From positions 1-61,366 of the forward strand of contig JAACSL010000024.1 in the NCBI GenBank assembly GCA_009993955.1: a stretch of 61,366 nt of DNA, written 5' to 3'. The stretch comes from Paraglaciecola sp. (GTDB lineage: Bacteria > Pseudomonadota > Gammaproteobacteria > Enterobacterales > Alteromonadaceae). The notes below the pieces were generated by a model, which had not been told where the DNA came from, did not search any database, and saw nothing but the letters and a program-made list of their open reading frames with translations. How positions within the stretch are numbered: the first letter of the stretch is position 1; each line of letters starts with the position of its first letter. A program made the translations under genes and the position numbers. This document shows, piece by piece, positions 55,874 to 61,366 of this stretch.

Positions 55874-57031
55874 TTACAGTTTTAGCCATCCAACCGGATT
55901 AATGGGTTGACCTTTATGGCGAATTTCAAAGTATAAATTAGGCGAGCTTTGGCCACCGCTTTGACCGAGTAATGCAATGGTTTCCCCAGCAGTAACCGCA
56001 TCGCCAGCTTGCTTTAACAAGGCCTGATTATGCCCATATAAACTCATAAAACCATCACCATGGTCAATCACCGTGACCAGACCAAAACCCCGCAACCAAT
56101 CGGCATACAATACTTTGCCTTGATGAATAGCTACCACGGCACTGCCAACTTGACCATTTATCACGATGCCCTTCCATTTCACTTGCCCCTGACGTATTCG
56201 TCCAAACATTCGTCGCAACTCACCTTTAGCCGGCATTAACAGCTCACCTTTGTATTGACTCAGACCGTCGTAAATTTGTTGCTGTTGTTCTGCTCGGCGT
56301 TGCGCTTGGGCTATGGCTTCAATCAGGTTCTTCTCGTTTTGTTGCAAAATTTCTAATTTTGCCTCATCAGATTCAATGGCGCTGCGTATTGATACTAGGG
56401 TCGACTCACGACTTGCTTGCTGTTTTTGCAGCTGTTTATGTTGTGAGATTTGCTGGGCTTGAATTTGTTCGAGTTCTTGTTGTTTGCCAGCTAACTGCTT
56501 GTTTACCTCTTCAAGTTCCGCCACCGACTGCCGAAATTGGGCAATTTTTGCAGTACTCTCTTTGTTTAAATATTGATAATAAGTAATGGTACGTTCAAAG
56601 TTTGCCGCGTCTTGTTGATTGAGTAACATCTTAGCAAAGTCATAATTACCGGTCATGTAAGCGCTACGAATCAACTTAGACAGACTTTCTTGCTGCTGCG
56701 ATAAGGCAAGTTTAATGGATTCTTTTTGTGTATTGAGTTGCTTGAGTTGAGCATTGTTGGCACTTAAAGCAGCACGCGTCTTTTGTTGCGCTTTAACCGT
56801 AAGTGCAATGTTAACTTCCACACTTTCTAATTCATTTTGTAACTGCCGCGCTCGGGCAACTTGCGCTGCTACTTCTGCTTGCTTGGTTTTAATCTGACTT
56901 TGAATAGTTTCAAGATCATCATTTTGCTGGGCAGCAACGCTAATACTGAAAATGAAAAGCGCAAAACACCACAGCCATGGCGCTTTGCGATACGTTTTAC
57001 GAGGTTGCAAGGGACTATGACAGGGTAACAA
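55874..57031 (-). CDS. envC: Murein hydrolase activator EnvC
   Basis: A 385-residue periplasmic protein: signal peptide (cut near VAA), a long coiled coil over residues 40-250, and a degenerate LytM domain ([20 protein letters not shown], then [20 protein letters not shown] and [14 protein letters not shown]). Like E. coli EnvC it lacks key zinc ligands and activates AmiA/AmiB rather than cutting peptidoglycan itself. The coiled coil binds FtsEX. Its start overlaps the gpmI stop by 17 bases. Confidence 0.92.
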   Translation of the reverse strand: MLPCHSPLQPRKTYRKAPWLWCFALFIFSISVAAQQNDDLETIQSQIKTKQAEVAAQVARARQLQNELESVEVNIALTVKAQQKTRAALSANNAQLKQLNTQKESIKLALSQQQESLSKLIRSAYMTGNYDFAKMLLNQQDAANFERTITYYQYLNKESTAKIAQFRQSVAELEEVNKQLAGKQQELEQIQAQQISQHKQLQKQQASRESTLVSIRSAIESDEAKLEILQQNEKNLIEAIAQAQRRAEQQQQIYDGLSQYKGELLMPAKGELRRMFGRIRQGQVKWKGIVINGQVGSAVVAIHQGKVLYADWLRGFGLVTVIDHGDGFMSLYGHNQALLKQAGDAVTAGETIALLGQSGGQSSPNLYFEIRHKGQPINPVGWLKL

Positions 57032-58550
57032 TAGGAGTACCCGTCATTTCCTTAGGTTGTTCTAAACCCATTAGATGCAACATAGTTGGCGCCACATCAC
57101 TGAGTGTGCCACCTTCACGAGCATGAGTTTTGCGCCTGCCAACATGAATAAACGGCACTAGTTCACTCGTATGGGCAGTATGGGCTTGCCCCGTTGTTTC
57201 ATCCCGCATTTTTTCTGCGTTACCATGGTCGGCGGTGATCAAGCAATCGCCGTCATTGCGCAAAACAGCGTCGACAACACGCCCAATACAGCTATCAACA
57301 GCTTCACACGCTTTAACGGCAGCATCAAAATTACCCGTATGGCCGACCATATCGCCATTAGGATAATTACACACAATCACATCAAACTTGCCCGCATCAA
57401 TAGCGTCAACCAATTTGTCTGTTAACTCAGCTGAACTCATTTCTGGTTGTAGATCATAGGTGGCCACTTTAGGAGAGGATATTAAAATGCGCTCCTCACC
57501 AGCATATAATTCTTCTCGACCACCGCTGTAGAAAAAGGTGACATGGGCATATTTCTCTGTTTCTGAAATGCGCAGTTGAGTCAGGTGATGTTGAGCTAAC
57601 CAATCACCCATGACATTCGTCAGCGCCACCGGTGGATAAGCACTGGGTGCCGCAATGCTGTCAGCATATTGGGTTAACATCACAAATGCGCTTAACTTAA
57701 GATGCGGGCCTTTTTCAAATGAGGAAAAATCTTCTTCAACAAACGGACGTGTAATTTCCCGTGCTCGATCTGCCCGAAAGTTCATGAAAAACAGGGCGTC
57801 GCCCTCTTCTAATGGCACGGCATCACCAATCACCGTACTTTGTACAAACTCATCATTTTGCTGTCTTGCGTAAGACGCTTCGAGCCCTTCCACAGCAGAA
57901 TGTGCATGATGCAATCCGTCTGCTTTGGCAATGAGATCATAAGCCGCTTTTACCCGATCCCAACGTTCATCTCTGTCCATCGCATAATAACGGCCAATAA
58001 TGCTTGCGGTTTTACCTACTCCAAGCTGTTTAAACACTTCATCCGCAGCGATCAGCGAGGACTTTGCACTTTGCGGCGGCGTATCGCGCCCATCCAAAAA
58101 TGCGTGTAAATATAGCTTCTTTGCTCCTCGTTCAGCAGCCATCTTGAGTAGGGCAAAAATATGATCTTCATGACTATGAACTCCACCTGGCGAGAGCAAA
58201 CCCATGACATGCACGGCTTTGTTCTGACTAATCGCCTTGTCCATGTTCTCGACTAACACCGAATTAGTAAAAAAATCACCATCAGCAATAGCCTTAGTGA
58301 CACGGGTGAAGTCTTGATACACCACACGACCCGCACCTAAATTCACATGGCCAACTTCAGAATTACCCATTTGGCCATCTGGCAACCCCACGTCCATTCC
58401 GGATCCAGAAATCAGCGTGTGCGCATATTGTTTGACTAAACCATCCAGCACCGGGGTGTTGGCATGGGCAATCGCATTACTCTGCGACTCCTCTCTGTAT
58501 CCCCAGCCATCCAAAATAATTAATGCGGTCGTATTTTTGTGTGTAGCCAT
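57015..58550 (-). CDS. gpmI: 2,3-bisphosphoglycerate-independent phosphoglycerate mutase
   Basis: A 511-residue manganese-dependent mutase that interconverts 3- and 2-phosphoglycerate in glycolysis. [12 protein letters not shown] holds the first metal site and the catalytic serine is in [27 protein letters not shown] carries the distal metal ligands. Start taken at ATG 58550 ([11 protein letters not shown]); an ATG two codons earlier is open. The gpmI-envC-yibQ run is as in E. coli, divergent from yibN-grxC-secB-gpsA. Confidence 0.97.
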   Translation of the reverse strand: MATHKNTTALIILDGWGYREESQSNAIAHANTPVLDGLVKQYAHTLISGSGMDVGLPDGQMGNSEVGHVNLGAGRVVYQDFTRVTKAIADGDFFTNSVLVENMDKAISQNKAVHVMGLLSPGGVHSHEDHIFALLKMAAERGAKKLYLHAFLDGRDTPPQSAKSSLIAADEVFKQLGVGKTASIIGRYYAMDRDERWDRVKAAYDLIAKADGLHHAHSAVEGLEASYARQQNDEFVQSTVIGDAVPLEEGDALFFMNFRADRAREITRPFVEEDFSSFEKGPHLKLSAFVMLTQYADSIAAPSAYPPVALTNVMGDWLAQHHLTQLRISETEKYAHVTFFYSGGREELYAGEERILISSPKVATYDLQPEMSSAELTDKLVDAIDAGKFDVIVCNYPNGDMVGHTGNFDAAVKACEAVDSCIGRVVDAVLRNDGDCLITADHGNAEKMRDETTGQAHTAHTSELVPFIHVGRRKTHAREGGTLSDVAPTMLHLMGLEQPKEMTGTPIVTLS

Positions 58551-58754
58551 GATCATTCCCCGTCAATGCGTCGATAAGCAATATTATCCTTTGCGCTTGC
58601 CAACGTCATCTGCAAATAAGCCGAAAAACCAATTGCTTAGCCATATGATATGCTGTGTTACTTAAATCGACCAAAGTCTGGGCTGGCTTCCAACTGCAAA
58701 ATCTATATACTTTGCAGTTATTTTTTTGCTCTTCGCAGTATGAGGTTATGTGTT

Positions 58755-59180
58755 ATGGATCAAATGATTGAGTTTGTGACAAATCATTATCTACTTTCCG
58801 CGGCATTTGCCGCTTTAGTGGTGGCTTTGATATTTTCTTTTGTGTCCGCTTTGGTGTCAGATTTAAAAGAATTGAGTACGCATGAAGCAACGTTGTTAAT
58901 CAATAAACAAGATGCATATGTGTTAGACATCCGTCCTGCAGCGGAATACAAAAAGGGCCATATTCTTGGCGCTAAACAATTAAAAGCCGAATTACTCAAT
59001 AAAGGTGATTTTTCAAGTCTTGAAAAATACAAAGACACACCCATTATTGTGGTGTGTGCGATGGGTATGACGGCCAAACGTACCGCCTCACAATTAATGA
59101 AGGCAGGCTTCACTCAAGCTTCGGTTTTAAAAGGTGGCATGAACGCTTGGCAAGGCACTAATCTACCTGTTGCTAAATAA
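58755..59180 (+). CDS. Membrane-anchored rhodanese-like protein (YibN)
   Basis: A 141-residue protein from ATG 58755 with GAGG upstream; the frame is open to 58650 but that part is the divergent promoter region. An N-terminal membrane helix (SAAFAALVVALIFSFVSAL) anchors a rhodanese domain whose active-site loop is VCAMGMTAKRTA, with the expected cysteine. Acts in sulfur transfer or thiol redox; E. coli YibN precedes grxC as here. Confidence 0.93.
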   Translation: MDQMIEFVTNHYLLSAAFAALVVALIFSFVSALVSDLKELSTHEATLLINKQDAYVLDIRPAAEYKKGHILGAKQLKAELLNKGDFSSLEKYKDTPIIVVCAMGMTAKRTASQLMKAGFTQASVLKGGMNAWQGTNLPVAK

Positions 59181-59192
59181 TAAGGTAAAAAT

Positions 59193-59450
59193 ATGACCAA
59201 AGTAGAAATATACACCAAAGGCCATTGTCCCTATTGCCATCGTGCAAAAGCGCTACTGACTGAAAAAGGCGTACCTTTTGAAGAATTCAAAATTGATGTA
59301 CAGCCAGAACTCAGAAGTACCATGATAAAACGTGCCAACGGCGGCTCAACTGTTCCGCAAATATTCATCAATGGCCAGCACATCGGCGGTTGCGATGACA
59401 TGCACGCCCTAGATGCTCAAAATAAACTTGATAGCCTTCTCGCTATTTAA
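59193..59450 (+). CDS. grxC: Glutaredoxin 3
   Basis: An 85-residue glutathione-dependent oxidoreductase with the active site CPYCHRAK near the N-terminus, the cis-proline TVPQIFING and the GSH-contact GGCDDMHALD. Reduces disulfides in enzymes such as ribonucleotide reductase. Starts 12 bases after yibN and is followed by secB; the run yibN-grxC-secB-gpsA is the E. coli order. Confidence 0.96.
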   Translation: MTKVEIYTKGHCPYCHRAKALLTEKGVPFEEFKIDVQPELRSTMIKRANGGSTVPQIFINGQHIGGCDDMHALDAQNKLDSLLAI

Positions 59451-59477
59451 TCTACTTACTATAAAGGACTTTGCCTC

Positions 59478-59987
59478 ATGGCTGACGACAATACAATCAA
59501 CGAATCTGCAACACAGCCAGCGGCCTCTGCGGCACCACAATTTGCTATTCAACGTATTTATACAAAAGATATTTCGTTTGAAACACCCAATTCACCCGAT
59601 ATTTTTAAGAAAGAATGGAAGCCTGAAGTTCAGTTAGATTTGGATACCAAAAGTACCAAAATTGACAACGACTTGTACGAAGTCGTGCTAGCTGTCACTG
59701 TGACAGCCAAAATAGGCGAGGAAACTGCCTTCCTTTGCGAAGTGCAACAAGCGGGCATTTTTACCATCGGTGACATGCCAGAACAAAATAAAGCACACAT
59801 GATGGGTGCATTCTGCCCGAATACTTTGTTCCCTTATGCCCGTGAAACCATCTCTAACCTTGTCAATCGTGGCACCTTCCCTGCGCTTAACTTAGCACCA
59901 GTAAATTTCGATGCAATTTTTGCTGCTTATTTACAAAAACGCGCGCAACAAGCGCAAGAAAACAGTTCACCCAAACTAGACGCGTAA
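59478..59987 (+). CDS. secB: Protein-export chaperone SecB
   Basis: A 169-residue homotetrameric chaperone that keeps preproteins unfolded and hands them to Sec[53 protein letters not shown] and [19 protein letters not shown] are the diagnostic blocks; the C-terminal tail after residue 150 is not conserved. Starts 27 bases after grxC. Confidence 0.97.
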   Translation: MADDNTINESATQPAASAAPQFAIQRIYTKDISFETPNSPDIFKKEWKPEVQLDLDTKSTKIDNDLYEVVLAVTVTAKIGEETAFLCEVQQAGIFTIGDMPEQNKAHMMGAFCPNTLFPYARETISNLVNRGTFPALNLAPVNFDAIFAAYLQKRAQQAQENSSPKLDA

Positions 59988-60000
59988 GCGACAGTCTCTA

Positions 60001-60999
60001 GTGAAAAAAAGTGTTTCAGTATTGGGGGCAGGATCGTATGGTACCTCCCTTGCTTTTTGTCTTGCACGCAATGGCACCCCGACTTATTTGTGGGGGCGTG
60101 ACAAGCAACAAATGCAGGCAATGGCTTTAGAACGTGTTAACCAACGGTACTTACCCAACGCTACGTTTCCATCTGATCTTCATATCGAAACGGATCTGCT
60201 TGAAGCAGTGAATAAAAGCAATGACCTATTAATCGTCACGCCTAGCCATGGCTTCTCAGCGCTGCTCAGCGCAATCAAACCCATGTTGCACGATAATCAC
60301 CGCATAATCTGGGCCACCAAAGGCCTTGAGCCAGACACTGGGCGCTTATTGCAAGATGTAGCTTTAGATATATTAGGTAGTGACATTCCCCTAGCAGCAT
60401 TGTCTGGACCAACGTTTGCGAAAGAAATGGTGGCTGGGCTACCGACAGCTATCTCCCTATCGTCAACTGACGACCAGTTGGCTGCAGATTTTGCCAGTAA
60501 ACTGCACTGTGCTAAATCGTTTCGAGTTTATAGAAATAACGACTTTATCGGCATTCAACTGGGTGGCGCAGTGAAAAATGTGATTGCCATCGGTGCAGGC
60601 TTAGCAGACGGTTTAGGCTTTGGTAGCAATGCCAGAACAGCCTTGATAACTCGGGGCTTAGCTGAATTGACACGCTTAGGCATTACTTTAGGCGCCCAGC
60701 CCCAAACATTTATGGGCATGGCTGGACTCGGTGACCTAGTCCTGACTTGTACCGACAATCAAAGTCGCAACAGACGATTTGGTCTAGCTTTGGGTAAAGG
60801 ATTGAGTATCGAGCAAGCCATACAAGAAATTGGGCAGGTAGTTGAAGGTTATCAAAACACAAAAGAAGTGAAAATATTAGCCGACCGAATGGGTGTAGAG
60901 ATGCCTATTTGTGAACAAATTTACCAAGTACTCTACCAAAATAAATCACCAAAAGCTGCAGCCCTAACACTTTTGGGACGTGATCAAACTTTTGAATAA
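60001..60999 (+). CDS. gpsA: Glycerol-3-phosphate dehydrogenase [NAD(P)+]
   Basis: A 332-residue cytoplasmic enzyme that makes glycerol-3-phosphate for phospholipids from dihydroxyacetone phosphate. The N-terminal dinucleotide site is [13 protein letters not shown]; the catalytic lysine lies in [13 protein letters not shown], with [12 protein letters not shown] and [12 protein letters not shown] also intact. GTG start at 60001, 13 bases after secB. Last gene of the conserved cluster. Confidence 0.97.
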   Translation: MKKSVSVLGAGSYGTSLAFCLARNGTPTYLWGRDKQQMQAMALERVNQRYLPNATFPSDLHIETDLLEAVNKSNDLLIVTPSHGFSALLSAIKPMLHDNHRIIWATKGLEPDTGRLLQDVALDILGSDIPLAALSGPTFAKEMVAGLPTAISLSSTDDQLAADFASKLHCAKSFRVYRNNDFIGIQLGGAVKNVIAIGAGLADGLGFGSNARTALITRGLAELTRLGITLGAQPQTFMGMAGLGDLVLTCTDNQSRNRRFGLALGKGLSIEQAIQEIGQVVEGYQNTKEVKILADRMGVEMPICEQIYQVLYQNKSPKAAALTLLGRDQTFE

Positions 61000-61324
61000 C
61001 ACCTACTTACCCCCTATTTTAAAAACCTTATAAAACCATCCAACCATTCAGCAAGGCATGATAGTGGTTCAACAGGATCTATCAGACTTGTTAAGGAAAG
61101 TTGAAGTCATAGACCCAATTGTACGCACTTAAATCTAACTAATAGTCTAGGCAAATCAGTGCGAATAGAGACGGTCGTACTTATGAGCCGCATAACATAC
61201 CTAAAATGGCTGAAAGCCAGGCGTTCAGGAGCCTGCTCCAGCATACTACTCGGTGAATTAAGTCTTTTATTAGAGCAGGACATGCGAGATTGCTCTGCGC
61301 GGCAGCGCTTAGAATGAAGTCACC
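61000..61324. other. Region downstream of gpsA with no gene found
   Basis: About 325 bases without a supported gene. A weak dyad (CCTGCTC at 61231-61237 against GAGCAGG near 61274) is present, with a long loop and no T-run. I saw no RNA gene or mobile-element end. Confidence 0.4.
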
Positions 61325-61366
61325 TTAATCTAGTTCGATAAACGCTTGATGTTTTGCCACCATTAG
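61325..61366 (-). CDS. C-terminal end of a gene entering from beyond the window
   Basis: On the minus strand the final bases read LMVAKHQAFIELD followed by TAA (complement of 61325-61327). The frame is open to the window edge and is a plausible gene end, but 13 codons are too few to name it or even to exclude chance. Confidence 0.3.
   Translation of the reverse strand, partial: LMVAKHQAFIELD

Overview
The window looks like a chromosomal segment of a marine gammaproteobacterium of the Alteromonadales (an Alteromonas/Glaciecola/Paraglaciecola-like organism). The grounds are the mix of enterobacterial-style housekeeping blocks (yibN-grxC-secB-gpsA divergent from gpmI-envC-yibQ; orn divergent from rsgA-psd with tRNA-Gly(GCC) beside orn), alteromonad gene types (TonB-dependent receptor plus TPR-sulfotransferase, DUF3718, DUF3081, MaoP/DUF413, DUF808) and the gene-by-gene similarity. 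No species can be named from sequence alone.

Layout. 1-0.5 kb: C-terminal remnant of a GH94/NdvB-type enzyme. 0.5-5.9 kb: ABC exporter, periplasmic binding protein, DUF2797, M14 peptidase with a small partner, one unknown. 5.9-10.2 kb: a broken delta-type carbonic anhydrase, BI-1/YccA membrane protein, HPF-like ribosome factor, then nhaA divergent from nhaR. 10.4-13.1 kb: lipoprotein cluster (COG3014-LpoB-glycine zipper). 13.2-15.1 kb: DUF2141 protein and a carotenoid oxygenase interrupted by one amber codon. 15.3-18.2 kb: copA-cueR behind a CueR-type operator. 18.3-21.4 kb: an oxidoreductase gene and a three-gene operon ending in an intact subclass B1 metallo-beta-lactamase of IMP-like sequence; both transcription units start with the same palindrome arrangement. 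21.4-23.5 kb: TPR protein, an IS3-family remnant and a frameshifted small zinc-ribbon gene. 23.6-29.1 kb: gcvT-gcvH-gcvP and a divergent LysR regulator. 29.2-36.8 kb: small membrane protein, ExeA/XrtA-type ATPase, hemolysin III, GIY-YIG protein overlapping glnE, TcpQ-domain protein, lipid A acyltransferase, DUF3081. 37-45.8 kb: GGDEF-EAL protein, tdk, DUF3718 protein, ilvIH, maoP, DUF4442, TPR-sulfotransferase. 45.8-53 kb: TonB-dependent receptor, tRNA-Gly, orn, rsgA, psd, EamA transporter, glycerophosphodiesterase. 53.4-61.4 kb: MerC-like protein behind a Zur-type palindrome, DUF808, yibQ, envC, gpmI, yibN, grxC, secB, gpsA.

Most of the window is ordinary core genome. The accessory signal is concentrated between about 6 and 23.5 kb, where three otherwise recognisable genes carry single-event lesions, an IS fragment is present, and the metallo-beta-lactamase operon sits. 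No CRISPR array, prophage, integron attC site or complete insertion sequence was seen. The strongest points for follow-up are the IMP-like enzyme and its shared promoter palindromes, the Zur-site/MerC pair, the cluster of fresh-looking pseudogenes, and a decayed tRNA-Gly copy next to the intact one.
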